Below, in pieces: positions 1-8,104 of a stretch of 64,000 bases of DNA. Where the stretch lies: assembly GCF_002899675.1 (NCBI RefSeq), contig NZ_PKUU01000024.1, forward strand, positions 1-64,000, read 5' to 3'. This DNA is from Clostridium sp. chh4-2. GTDB lineage: Bacteria; Bacillota; Clostridia; Lachnospirales; Lachnospiraceae. Both the position numbers and the translations under genes were made by a program. Under the pieces are notes generated by a model. The model searched no databases. It was not told where the DNA came from and saw nothing but the letters and a program-made list of their open reading frames with translations. The stretch's first letter is position 1. Every line of letters begins with the position of its first letter.

Positions 1-190
1 AAGAGTTCACTGCGAATGGCGCTGGCCTGCCTCGTTCTGTCCTTACGGGCCTTAGTAGCTCTTAGGGGCGAATCCCGAATCCCATTTGGCTGCATCTTCC
101 TTCCCCGGCCCGGACAGCCTCTCCGATCGTTGGCTTCCGGTTCCGCCTCCCCATTCCGTGCGAACCTTCCGCCAGCCATCCTTGTTAAAT
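1..190. repeat. Right half of a giant palindromic element (P0), cut by window start
   Basis: This non-coding, pyrimidine-rich stretch resembles the right arms of the complete palindromes at 27477-27768 and 61172-61458. Read on the minus strand it carries TAAG-AGCTA-CTAA (52-64) after a TTCGGG stretch, the same arrangement as in the other copies. The left arm would lie outside the window, so the palindrome itself cannot be confirmed here. No open reading frame of interest was seen in 1-305. Confidence 0.5.
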
Positions 191-243
191 AACAATTTTG
201 AGGGGAGATTGTGAATATGGTGATAAAAAAATCTTTATTGGGA

Positions 244-273
244 GACAACTTCTTTAAAATGTAGTATTATAAT
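244..273 (+). promoter_or_regulatory. Possible sigma-A promoter for the acylation pair
   Basis: A perfect TATAAT (268-273) lies about 30 bases before the MBOAT start, with a weak -35-like GACAAC (244-249) at 18-base spacing. The -10 is convincing, the -35 is not. Confidence 0.4.
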
Positions 274-305
274 AAGGACTAAAACAAAGGAAAAAGGAAA
301 AGAAT

Positions 306-1718
306 ATGCTGTTTAGTTCACTTGTTTTTATCTGGTACTTTTTGCCGATAGTATTTCTGGCTTATATCTGTATTCCCAATTTGAAATTAAAAAATGGAAT
401 TCTTCTGATTTCCAGCATTCTGTTTTATGCTTGGGGAGAGCCCAAGTATGTGGTTTTAATGGTTATCTCCATTGGAATTAATTATGTGTTCGGGCGGCTG
501 ATTGATGCCGGGCAGGAAAAGAGAATGCGCCAGATCATGATTACGGCTTGCATTGTGGTGAATCTTGGGATTCTGGGGTATTATAAGTATTTTAATTTCT
601 TTGCGGATTTGGTTAATTCGGCGGCGAGAAGAGAGGTGGTTGGAGCCAGGAATATTGTGCTTCCAATTGGCATTTCTTTTTATACGTTTCAGGCTTTGTC
701 CTATGTGGTGGATGTTTACAGGAAAAAGATTAAGGTTCAGAAGAATTTTTGGAACCTGGCATTATATATCAGTTTTTTCCCTCAGCTGATCGCAGGGCCG
801 ATTGTAAAATATCATGAAATCGATACGCAGCTGACGCAGAGGACGATCTCAACCGGGCGCATGGCATATGGGATCAAACGGTTTAGCTATGGATTGGGGA
901 AGAAAGTGATATTTGCCAATACATTTGCCGCTGTGGTTGATAATGTGCTGACGTCTCCCAATCAGGAGCTGGCTAGTACTGGACTGGCTTGGTTTACGAT
1001 TTTATTGTATACGCTGCAGATTTATTATGATTTTTCCGGGTATTCGGATATGGCTATCGGGCTTGGAAAGATTTTTGGATTTGATTTTATGGAAAACTTT
1101 AATTATCCTTATCTGTCCCAGTCAATCCGGGAATTCTGGAGACGGTGGCATATATCGCTGTCCACCTGGTTTCGGGAATATTTATACATACCGCTGGGCG
1201 GCAACCGGAAAGGCAATGTGAGGACCTATATCAACCTGTTTATCGTGTTTTTGGTAACCGGGTTATGGCATGGGGCCGGAATTAATTTTGTGCTGTGGGG
1301 CGCTTACTATGGGGTGTTTATTGTAGCGGAGCGTTTATTTTTAGGGGATATATTGGAAAAGAACCGTTTTAAGGTTTTAAACCATGTCTATACCATGTTT
1401 GTGGTGATTGTAGGATGGATGCTGTTCCGGATCGAAAGCCTGGGACAGATCAAAGAGATGGTGAAGGTAATGTTTTTCGGCAGGGGCGGCTGCTATACGA
1501 TACCGATGTTTGCGGACCGGAGAGTGATTTTCTGGTTTGTGGCGGGGATCTTGTTCTGCGGGCCGGTTCAGGCTGTGTTTAAAGGGTTAAAGGCTCATTT
1601 ATATGAGGAAGATCATATCAGCTGGTGGGATATTGTGATGATGGCAGTGCTGTTGGGATTCTGTACACTGCTTTTGGTGAACAATACCTATAATCCGTTT
1701 ATTTATTTCAGATTTTAA
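306..1718 (+). CDS. MBOAT family membrane-bound O-acyltransferase (AlgI/DltB-like)
   Basis: A 470-residue polytopic membrane protein of the MBOAT family, which moves acyl groups (often acetyl) across the membrane onto extracellular polymers. Family marks are the FPQLIAGP segment (about 158-165), WRRWHISLS (279-287) and TGLWHGAG (318-325), whose His322 is the expected catalytic histidine. Length fits AlgI-type proteins. The start follows a purine-rich AAAGGAAAAAGG ribosome site. It is followed 13 bases later by an AlgJ/AlgX-like protein, so the two probably form one glycan O-acetylation machine, by analogy with AlgI/AlgJ. The acceptor polymer is not shown by the sequence; the neighbouring surface-glycan genes make an exopolysaccharide or wall glycan likely. 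Confidence 0.9.
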   Translation: MLFSSLVFIWYFLPIVFLAYICIPNLKLKNGILLISSILFYAWGEPKYVVLMVISIGINYVFGRLIDAGQEKRMRQIMITACIVVNLGILGYYKYFNFFADLVNSAARREVVGARNIVLPIGISFYTFQALSYVVDVYRKKIKVQKNFWNLALYISFFPQLIAGPIVKYHEIDTQLTQRTISTGRMAYGIKRFSYGLGKKVIFANTFAAVVDNVLTSPNQELASTGLAWFTILLYTLQIYYDFSGYSDMAIGLGKIFGFDFMENFNYPYLSQSIREFWRRWHISLSTWFREYLYIPLGGNRKGNVRTYINLFIVFLVTGLWHGAGINFVLWGAYYGVFIVAERLFLGDILEKNRFKVLNHVYTMFVVIVGWMLFRIESLGQIKEMVKVMFFGRGGCYTIPMFADRRVIFWFVAGILFCGPVQAVFKGLKAHLYEEDHISWWDIVMMAVLLGFCTLLLVNNTYNPFIYFRF

Positions 1719-1731
1719 GGAGGCGGGCAGA

Positions 1732-2829
1732 ATGAAGAAAAATTGGATGATCATATGTTTTTTTGCCATTTTGCTGCTGCCGAATTTATTGGGGCTGGCA
1801 TTTGGCTACCAGGCGGAATCTGAGAATACGGAAAAGAGAGAACTGGCCGGGATGCCGGTATTTTCATGGGAAACGATGAGTGAATTCCCGGGACAGGTGG
1901 AAGATTATATTAACGATCACGCTCCGTTTCGAAGTCATTTTATTGATGCTTATGCGTCATTTAATATGGAAGTATTTCACAGCATTGATAATAAAGAAGT
2001 GATTGTAGGAAAGGATAAATGGCTATTTTATACGGGAAATGAAAGCATGATCGATACGCTTGGAGTCTGTCCGTTTACGGAAGACCAGCATAAGATGATT
2101 CTGGACCGTTTGCTGGCGGTGAGGGACAAATATGTGGAGAATAAGGACGATTTTATCTTTTACATAGCGCCAAATAAGGAGATTGTGTACAGGCAGTTTG
2201 TGCCGGAGTATTATGATCCTTTGTCGGATACCTCAAAGGCTAAGGAGCTGGTTAAATATATTCGTGAAAATTCAGATATTAAAGTGGTTTATCCGTTGGA
2301 AGAACTGACGGAAGCCAGCAAGGATCAGCTTATCTATTATAAGACGGATACCCATTGGAACAACCTGGGCGGTTTTATCGGCGTTCAGGAACTGATCGGC
2401 GAGGCTGGCGGTGAGCCGGTGGATTACCGCGACATGACGATTCGGTATGAAGAAGGAAACAGAGGGGATCTGGGCGATTTAGGGCATACTCCTATGAGAT
2501 ACTTGGAGGAGACGGAGGTCACTTTAGAAGGATACCATGAAGATGTGAAGATCGATATGCTGGAAAATAATGAGGATGGAAGCGGTGTGATAAAGGCGAA
2601 GACTGATGGAGCGCCGGATGGGCGGAGCCTGACTATGGTGAGGGATTCGTTTGCAATCGCTATGGCTCCGGTGCTGATGCGTTATTTTTCCGAAACCACA
2701 TTTGTGGAGTGGCAGAAGCTGCCGGAAGTGGATATGAGTCAGGAACGGAGCGACCTCTTTGTGTATGAGATTGTGGAGCGGAACTTGGGAAGGATGTCCA
2801 TGGATTTGGATGCGCTGCTGGCTGAGTGA
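1732..2829 (+). CDS. AlgJ/AlgX-like SGNH-hydrolase-fold protein (DHHW family)
   Basis: A 365-residue protein with one N-terminal membrane segment or signal anchor (about 5-25) and an extracellular SGNH-like domain. The DTHWN motif (206-210) is the conserved Asp-x-His signature of AlgJ/AlgX and DHHW proteins, and RDSF (305-308) supplies a plausible nucleophile serine. In the known alginate system such proteins finish O-acetyl transfer started by the MBOAT partner. Here it follows the MBOAT gene by 13 bases with an AAGGAGG ribosome site, so one transcript and one function are inferred. A rho-independent terminator follows at 2932-2995. Confidence 0.85.
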   Translation: MKKNWMIICFFAILLLPNLLGLAFGYQAESENTEKRELAGMPVFSWETMSEFPGQVEDYINDHAPFRSHFIDAYASFNMEVFHSIDNKEVIVGKDKWLFYTGNESMIDTLGVCPFTEDQHKMILDRLLAVRDKYVENKDDFIFYIAPNKEIVYRQFVPEYYDPLSDTSKAKELVKYIRENSDIKVVYPLEELTEASKDQLIYYKTDTHWNNLGGFIGVQELIGEAGGEPVDYRDMTIRYEEGNRGDLGDLGHTPMRYLEETEVTLEGYHEDVKIDMLENNEDGSGVIKAKTDGAPDGRSLTMVRDSFAIAMAPVLMRYFSETTFVEWQKLPEVDMSQERSDLFVYEIVERNLGRMSMDLDALLAE

Positions 2830-2835
2830 TGAAAA

Positions 2836-2928
2836 TTATGGGAAGAGAGTTATGGGAAGAGGGTTGCATAGAGCGAGTTACAAAAAGCAACTTACATAAA
2901 CCGAGTTGCATAGAGCAACTTACATAAA
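2836..2928. repeat. Short local direct repeats after the AlgJ-like gene
   Basis: TTATGGGAAGAG occurs twice with a 14-base period (2836-2847, 2850-2861). GTTGCATAGAGC occurs at 2863-2874 and 2905-2916, and GCAACTTACATAAA at 2887-2900 and 2915-2928. These look like slippage-type duplications in the 3' region. No function is claimed. Confidence 0.6.
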
Positions 2929-2931
2929 TTG

Positions 2932-2995
2932 AAAAGGGTATCACAGAATGATTTGGAAAAGATGGAATATCATATCATTCTGCGGTACCTTTTTT
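2932..2995 (+). terminator. Rho-independent terminator of the acylation operon
   Basis: A long hairpin pairs AAAAGGGTA-C-CAGAATGAT (2932-2952) with ATCATTCTG-GGTACC (2973-2989) and ends in a run of six T. It closes the transcript of the MBOAT/AlgJ pair. Confidence 0.8.
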
Positions 2996-3006
2996 GTAAT
3001 GGCTCA

Positions 3007-3252
3007 GCCTTCCGATGGCTGTACCGGCTCCGGCAGTTTCCATGGCCTTTCCAGTTCCGGTTTCGGGCATAAGCACTTCTAAACGTGCAGGATTTTTCTA
3101 AAACCTAAGGGAAATGTCCAAACTCGCTAACGCTTAAACAGGTGGACATTTCCCTTGAACGAAAAATTCTGCGCGTTAAGAATTGCTAATACTCTGCAAA
3201 GTCACAGGAAAAGCCATGGAAACAGCCGGAGCCGGTACAGCCATCGGAAGGC
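3007..3252. repeat. Giant palindromic element P1 (family I)
   Basis: About 246 bases form one nested hairpin. The outer arms (3008-3052 and 3206-3250) pair with about two mismatches in 45 bases. An inner stem (AAGGGAAATGTCC with GGACATTTCCCTT) surrounds a short loop. Between them, TAAG-CACTT-CTAA (3070-3082) and TAAG-AATTG-CTAA (3177-3189) stand in direct orientation. About 157 bases of core match the reverse complement of the element at 35432-35719 with only a handful of differences, while the outer arms are unrelated. No coding sequence inside. It lies between a terminator and the next promoter. Confidence 0.85.
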
Positions 3253-3292
3253 CAAACGGTTACCCTTTTTTCTCTTCATATAAACGGCATTG

Positions 3293-3340
3293 TTGACATT
3301 TATGATAAAACACGTATAATTAAATATAAACAAATATAAA
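3293..3340 (+). promoter_or_regulatory. Strong sigma-A promoter of the DeoR/kinase pair, with direct repeats
   Basis: TTGACA (3293-3298), 16 bases, TATAAT (3315-3320). Directly downstream AAATATAAA is repeated at 3322-3330 and 3332-3340, a 10-base period near the start of transcription. This could be an autoregulatory operator for the DeoR gene; that part is inference. Confidence 0.75.
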
Positions 3341-3370
3341 TAAGAAAAAACAGGATCGGGGAATAAAAAA

Positions 3371-4153
3371 ATGTTTATGGAGGAAAGACAAAAAAATATT
3401 GTAAAACAGGTAAACTCGTCCGGGAGGATTACAGTGGCGGAAATCCAGTCGCTGTATCAAGTCTCTGCGGACTGCGCCAGAAGGGATCTGAGGCTGCTGG
3501 AGAGCAGGGGACTTCTGCAGAGAACTCATGGAGGAGCGATTAAGGCGGTTTCCAAAGGAATTTATCCGGAGGAGACCTATAATCCACGGGATTTGAACGA
3601 GGTAAAGAAAGACTATTGGGAAGTGGCTAAACGGGCTGTCCGGCATATCAGCAGTCAGGATGTAATCTATATCACGACTTCGTCGGTGGGATATTACATG
3701 GCTATGAATCTGCCGGATGATCTGAACATCACCGTTTTGACCAATTCGGTTACGATAGCGGATGAACTGAGAAAAAAGAGTCAGGTATCCGTTATCCTTT
3801 TGGGAGGAGAGATGTCGCACCGGGGGCACTGCCACGACTATTACACGATTCAGATGGTGAAAAATATCCGTATGGACAAAGCATTTTTATCCCATTCTGC
3901 GCTGTCGGCGGAGTTTGGGGCGTCGATACATGACAGCGCAGGCGCGGCATTTGCTAAGGCGGTGATGGAAAACAGTTCCATGAATATCGGAGTTTATCCT
4001 TCCGGGAAGATCGGTAAAAATTCCATTCATTCCGTGTGTAAGGCGGAAGATTATGATTTGCTGATAACGGATGATCATGTATCGGAGGATTTTTTGAAAC
4101 AAATGGATGAGATGGGGATTTCATATGACGTCGTAAAATTATCGGAGGAATAG
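3371..4153 (+). CDS. DeoR/GlpR family transcriptional regulator
   Basis: A 260-residue DeoR-type repressor: N-terminal winged helix-turn-helix (about 20-55, ending in the typical RTHGGA segment) and a C-terminal DeoRC sugar-phosphate sensor domain. The family usually senses phosphorylated sugars and controls sugar genes. ATG 3371 is preferred because a GGGG ribosome site lies 9 bases upstream; ATG 3377 is possible. It is separated by only four bases from a small P-loop kinase. The C-terminal domain is divergent, so the effector cannot be guessed. Confidence 0.85.
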   Translation: MFMEERQKNIVKQVNSSGRITVAEIQSLYQVSADCARRDLRLLESRGLLQRTHGGAIKAVSKGIYPEETYNPRDLNEVKKDYWEVAKRAVRHISSQDVIYITTSSVGYYMAMNLPDDLNITVLTNSVTIADELRKKSQVSVILLGGEMSHRGHCHDYYTIQMVKNIRMDKAFLSHSALSAEFGASIHDSAGAAFAKAVMENSSMNIGVYPSGKIGKNSIHSVCKAEDYDLLITDDHVSEDFLKQMDEMGISYDVVKLSEE

Positions 4154-4157
4154 GAGC

Positions 4158-4784
4158 ATGTATTGTATTTTGGTAACGGGAATTCCTGCGGCAGGAAAGA
4201 GCACTTTGGCCGGATTTTTGTCTGAATCCCTGCATTTGCCTCTCATTTCAAAGGATCAGATAAAGGAAATCATGTATGATGATATCGGTTTCCGGTCCAG
4301 GGCGGAAAAGGTCAGGCTGGGGATTGCAGGGATGAACATCATGTATTATACGGCGGGGCAGCTGATGAAGGTAAAACAGCCGTTTATACTTGAAAATAAT
4401 TTTGAGAATGTATCCAGGGACGGATTGATGAAACTGCTGGATCAATATGATTATAAAGCCATAACTATTACGTTGACCGGAGATTACCGGAGCATATATC
4501 AAAGGTTTTTACAGAGAAATGCCAGCCCGGAACGCCATAGGGGGCATGTTGTGAATGACTGTTATCCGGAGGAAAATAGAGGAAAAGAGGAAAACGGTTC
4601 GAAAAACAGAGGCACGGAAGTATCCTATGAAAGCTTTGTGAACGGGATTGTGAACAGAGGGATGGATAAGTTTAAAGCGAATGGGCCGCAGATTCTGGTG
4701 GATACTACGGATTTTGGAAAGGTGGATCTTTACAGGCTGTTGGATGAGATTGAGAGGTGTAAGCGTCGTTTTTTTACACAATAG
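4158..4784 (+). CDS. Small P-loop ATP-binding kinase-like protein (AAA_33 / zeta-toxin-like fold)
   Basis: A 208-residue protein starting almost directly with a Walker A motif GIPAAGKST (8-16). Size and order of segments match the AAA_33-type kinases (polynucleotide kinase, zeta toxin and small-molecule phosphotransferase relatives). A hydrophilic, Asn/Glu/Lys-rich insertion lies near 135-155. No antitoxin-like partner is adjacent; the preceding DeoR regulator is the only operon mate, suggesting a kinase of a small metabolite, perhaps the source of the regulator's phosphorylated effector. That link is inference. Confidence 0.65.
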   Translation: MYCILVTGIPAAGKSTLAGFLSESLHLPLISKDQIKEIMYDDIGFRSRAEKVRLGIAGMNIMYYTAGQLMKVKQPFILENNFENVSRDGLMKLLDQYDYKAITITLTGDYRSIYQRFLQRNASPERHRGHVVNDCYPEENRGKEENGSKNRGTEVSYESFVNGIVNRGMDKFKANGPQILVDTTDFGKVDLYRLLDEIERCKRRFFTQ

Positions 4785-4801
4785 ACCAGGTCATTTCATG
4801 C

Positions 4802-4881
4802 TAAGGGTGAAGGGATTTTCAGAAAAGCCTTGAGGTTTTAAGTTAAAACCTCAAGGCTTTTTCGAAAATCCCTTCACCTTT
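4802..4881. repeat. Hairpin repeat, copy A (AAGGGTGAAGG family)
   Basis: A near-perfect 80-base hairpin. Outer stem AAGGGTGAAGGGATTTTC pairs with GAAAATCCCTTCACCTTT; inner stem GAAAAGCCTTGAGG pairs with CCTCAAGGCTTTTTC. Its ends match other copies at about 8043, 24158, 27797 and 33545. It may also act as a terminator for the DeoR/kinase pair. The right end supplies TTCACC (4873-4878), a -35-like hexamer placed 17 bases before TATAAT (4896-4901), so it may contribute to the promoter of the next gene. Confidence 0.8.
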
Positions 4882-4901
4882 AATGTTAAACATAGTATAA
4901 T
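4873..4901 (+). promoter_or_regulatory. Probable promoter of glf, partly inside a repeat
   Basis: TTCACC (4873-4878), 17 bases, TATAAT (4896-4901). The -10 is perfect and the -35 matches four of six bases. The -35 lies in the conserved end of hairpin repeat A. Confidence 0.5.
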
Positions 4902-4945
4902 AAATGCATTATCAAAATCTCAAACACTAAAGGAGCATGTATTTC

Positions 4946-6046
4946 ATGAAAAAATATGATTATGTCCTGATCGGCGCCGGCTTGTTTTCAGGAGTTTTCG
5001 CATATGAAGCTGCAAAAAAAGGTAAAAAATGTCTTGTGGTGGAAAAACGCAGCCATCTGGGCGGCAATGTATACTGTCCGGAGGTGGAAGGGATTCATGT
5101 TCACCAGTACGGCGCGCATATTTTCCATACCAGCAATAAGAAAATCTGGAATTATGTAAATGAACTGGCTGATTTTAACCGCTTCACCAACAGCCCGGTA
5201 GCAAATTATAAGGGCGAAATCTATAATATGCCTTTTAATATGAATACATTTAATAAAATGTGGGGCGTGATCACTCCTCAGGAAGCCAAAGAAAAAATTG
5301 AGGAACAGAAACAAGCGGTCGCCGGAGAACCGAAAAACCTGGAAGAACAGGCCATCAGCCTGGTGGGAACGGATATTTATAAGAAATTGGTGAAAGGATA
5401 TACGGAAAAGCAGTGGGGACGGGACTGCCGTGAACTTCCCAGCTTCATTATAAGAAGGCTTCCGGTGCGTTTCACTTATGATAATAATTATTTTAATGAT
5501 TTGTATCAGGGAATCCCGGTTGGCGGGTATAATGTGATTATAGATAAGCTGTTTGCGGACTGTGATATTGAATTGGAGACGGATTATCTGGAGAAAAAAG
5601 AATATTATGATTCTCTGGGCGAGACTGTTATTTATACAGGAACTGTGGACGCATATTTTGATTATTGCTACGGAAAATTGGAATACAGAAGCCTGAAATT
5701 TGAAACCGAGGTACTCGATATGGGGAATTATCAGGGAAATGCGGTGGTCAACTATACGGACAGGGAGACACCATATACGAGAATCATCGAACACAAGCAT
5801 TTTGAGTTCGGCACGCAGCCGAAAACGGTGATAACGAAAGAGTATCCGGCGGCATGGGCCGAGGGAATGGAACCGTATTATCCGGTAAATGATGAAAAGA
5901 ACCAGGCGTTGTACCAGAAATACGCGGAGCTGGCGGCAAAAGAAGAGCATGTGATTTTCGGCGGCAGGCTTGGGGAATATAAGTATTACGATATGGACAA
6001 GGTGATTGAGTCGGCTTTGGCGGCGGTTAAAGTGCACCAGGGATAG
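4946..6046 (+). CDS. glf: UDP-galactopyranose mutase
   Basis: Interconverts UDP-galactopyranose and UDP-galactofuranose, a flavoenzyme of the cytoplasm that supplies Galf for surface glycans. The 366-residue protein has an N-terminal FAD-binding GAGLFSG (10-16), an HLGGN segment near 37 and the conserved VEKR and arginine-rich substrate region; length is normal. ATG 4946 is chosen over ATG 4937 because AGGAG (4931-4935) would lie only one base from the earlier codon and about 10 from this one. It heads an operon with two GT2 enzymes, at least one of which may use UDP-Galf. Confidence 0.93.
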   Translation: MKKYDYVLIGAGLFSGVFAYEAAKKGKKCLVVEKRSHLGGNVYCPEVEGIHVHQYGAHIFHTSNKKIWNYVNELADFNRFTNSPVANYKGEIYNMPFNMNTFNKMWGVITPQEAKEKIEEQKQAVAGEPKNLEEQAISLVGTDIYKKLVKGYTEKQWGRDCRELPSFIIRRLPVRFTYDNNYFNDLYQGIPVGGYNVIIDKLFADCDIELETDYLEKKEYYDSLGETVIYTGTVDAYFDYCYGKLEYRSLKFETEVLDMGNYQGNAVVNYTDRETPYTRIIEHKHFEFGTQPKTVITKEYPAAWAEGMEPYYPVNDEKNQALYQKYAELAAKEEHVIFGGRLGEYKYYDMDKVIESALAAVKVHQG

Positions 6047-6072
6047 AAAAACAGACGGAATACGAGGCGGAT

Positions 6073-7032
6073 ATGAAAGTATTAATGGCAACTTACCAGG
6101 GAGAGCGGTTCCTCAGACAGCAGTTGGATTCCATTCTGGAACAGTCTGTACAGCCGATGAATCTTTTGATATCGGATGATCTGTCCACGGATGGAACAAT
6201 GGAGATCATCAGGGAGTATAAGAACCGCTATCCGGGGCAGATTGAAACCATGAATCATGAGCAGGCATCCGGAGGGGCGGCGGCCAATTTCCTGAGGCTG
6301 CTTTCCTATGTGGCGGAAAATGACGACGGCCGGGAGGAGTATTTCCTTTTAAGCGACCAGGACGACGTGTGGATGCCGGATAAGACGGAACAACTGTTAA
6401 AAAAGATGGGGGAAATGGAATCGATTTTTGGAAAAGACACGCCGATTCTGATTCATTCCGATATGAAAGTGGCGGGGACGGATCTCTCTGAGATTCATCC
6501 CAGCTTTTTTGCGTATCAGCATATCAGCCCGGAGAGGACCGGATTAAATCAGCTTCTGGTGCAGAATCCCGTGACCGGCGGGGCGGTCATGTTTAACAGG
6601 GCGCTGCTTCCTTATCTGAAAAAGACGCCGAAAAACTGTTTCATGCATGATTGGTGGCTGGCGCTTTTGGCGTCATGTTTTGGGAAGATCGGATATGTGG
6701 ACCGGCCGTTGTCCTTATACCGGCAGCATGGGGACAATACTTTGGGAGCCAGGAGCAGCAGGGATGTCACCCAGTATGCAGAGAGGCTTACGGAGGAGAA
6801 AAACCGGCAGGTAAAGGAGAATTACAGGAAGATGTTTGCACAGGCGTCTTGCCTGATGGAACTGTTTCCGGATCAGCTTGCTATGGAACAAAAAGAGATT
6901 ATCAGGGCATTTTTAAGAATTCCATCCGGTAATTTGTTTACAAGGGCATTTCTTATAAAGAAGTATCATTTTTATAAAAATACGTTGGCCGGAACCATTG
7001 CCCAGTGTTTTACGATGGGAGTCCGGCGGTAG
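6073..7032 (+). CDS. GT2 family glycosyltransferase
   Basis: A 319-residue cytoplasmic GT-A enzyme. Sequence marks are the N-terminal MATYQGERF segment, the nucleotide-binding SDD (34-36) and SDQDDVW (94-100), which contains the metal-binding acidic motif. The overall pattern resembles rhamnosyl/galactosyl transferases of O-antigen and rhamnan loci, but donor and acceptor cannot be read from it. It starts 26 bases after glf with a GAGGCGG ribosome site and is likely co-transcribed. Confidence 0.85.
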   Translation: MKVLMATYQGERFLRQQLDSILEQSVQPMNLLISDDLSTDGTMEIIREYKNRYPGQIETMNHEQASGGAAANFLRLLSYVAENDDGREEYFLLSDQDDVWMPDKTEQLLKKMGEMESIFGKDTPILIHSDMKVAGTDLSEIHPSFFAYQHISPERTGLNQLLVQNPVTGGAVMFNRALLPYLKKTPKNCFMHDWWLALLASCFGKIGYVDRPLSLYRQHGDNTLGARSSRDVTQYAERLTEEKNRQVKENYRKMFAQASCLMELFPDQLAMEQKEIIRAFLRIPSGNLFTRAFLIKKYHFYKNTLAGTIAQCFTMGVRR

Positions 7033-7051
7033 AGAGTAAAAGGAGTTTGAG

Positions 7052-8026
7052 ATGGAACAGCAGCCATTGGTCAGCATTAACTGCATTACTTATAACCATG
7101 AAGAATATATAAGGAAGACGCTGGAATCATTTTTGATGCAGAAGGTGGATTTTCCATATGAAATCCTGGTACACGACGATGCTTCTACGGATAAAACGGC
7201 TGAGATTATCAGGGAATATGCCGAAAAATATCCGGAGATCATAAAACCGATGTATCAGACGGAAAACCAGTATTCCAAGGGGATTTCCAACATAAGCGGC
7301 GCATTTAACTTTCCAAGGGCCAGGGGTAAATATATCTGCATGTGCGAGGGAGATGACTACTGGATTGATCCGTTAAAAATGCAGATGCAGGTGGATTATA
7401 TGGAGAGCCACCCGGACTGCACCCTGTGCTTTCACAGCGCGAAAACCGAGGTGGTGGACGGTTCCATGACGGAGGGAAAGGTGAGACCCTATACGGAGGA
7501 CCGGATTGTTACTCCGGAAGAGATCATTGATAAGACATCCGGATATGCGACGGCTTCCTTGATGTTTCCCACAAAATATGTGAAGGAGCTGCCGCGGTAT
7601 TACACGGACTGCCAGGTGGGGGACATTCCTCTGCAGCTGATGATGGCCGAGCATGGATACGGTTATTATATGGACCGGGATATGTGTGTTTACCGGGTGG
7701 GTGTGAGCCAGTCCTGGACGACCGCAAGTAAGAAGGGAAATTATAAGGAAAAACAGCGGAAATATTATGAAAATATGAAGTGGATGTATGAGGAATTTGA
7801 CCGGGTGACGGGCGGGCGTTTTCATAAGGAGAGCGTGTCGGCGGCGGAGCGGATTTATTTTCTGACCATGGTGAATACGAGGCAGTATGATCAGGTGCTG
7901 AGGCCGGAATTTAAACGGTATTATAAGGAGTTATCGGACAGGACCAGATTTTTCATTCAGATGGAAGTTAAGGCTCCGTGGCTGTACCGTTTGCTGCAGA
8001 AGGCGGCTTATGCGGTTCGCAGGTGA
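7052..8026 (+). CDS. GT2 family glycosyltransferase
   Basis: A 324-residue GT-A glycosyltransferase with VSINCITYNHEEYI at the N-terminus, HDDASTD (41-47) for the nucleotide sugar and CEGDDYW (98-104) as the metal-binding motif. It has no membrane anchor. AAAGGAG lies 6 bases before the start and the preceding GT2 ends 19 bases upstream. Works in the assembly of the glycan unit that the flippase at 8105 is likely to carry; specificity unknown. Confidence 0.85.
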   Translation: MEQQPLVSINCITYNHEEYIRKTLESFLMQKVDFPYEILVHDDASTDKTAEIIREYAEKYPEIIKPMYQTENQYSKGISNISGAFNFPRARGKYICMCEGDDYWIDPLKMQMQVDYMESHPDCTLCFHSAKTEVVDGSMTEGKVRPYTEDRIVTPEEIIDKTSGYATASLMFPTKYVKELPRYYTDCQVGDIPLQLMMAEHGYGYYMDRDMCVYRVGVSQSWTTASKKGNYKEKQRKYYENMKWMYEEFDRVTGGRFHKESVSAAERIYFLTMVNTRQYDQVLRPEFKRYYKELSDRTRFFIQMEVKAPWLYRLLQKAAYAVRR

Positions 8027-8042
8027 GAGTTATTTACATGAT

Positions 8043-8087
8043 ACCTGAAGGGATTTCCGAAAAAGCCCTTCACCCTTGATATAAAAA
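8043..8087. repeat. Hairpin repeat, copy B (short)
   Basis: A short member of the AAGGGTGAAGG family: GAAGGG-TTTCCGAAA-CCCTTC followed by ACCCTTGATATAAAA. Only the right end is complete. It sits between the GT2 gene and the flippase gene. Confidence 0.6.
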
Positions 8088-8104
8088 ATGGAAGGAACGA
8101 TACA

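Noticed and set aside
3007..3252. Palindromes as ordinary rho-independent terminators
   Set aside because: Far too long, no T-run, and P3 lies inside an operon.
4158..4784. Zeta-toxin of a toxin-antitoxin pair
   Set aside because: The partner is a full DeoR regulator with sensor domain, not an epsilon-like antitoxin.
4988..6091. 367-codon open frame on the minus strand opposite glf
   Set aside because: It is rich in Ile, His, Phe and Arg without domain pattern and lies fully opposite a clear glf gene. A shadow frame.
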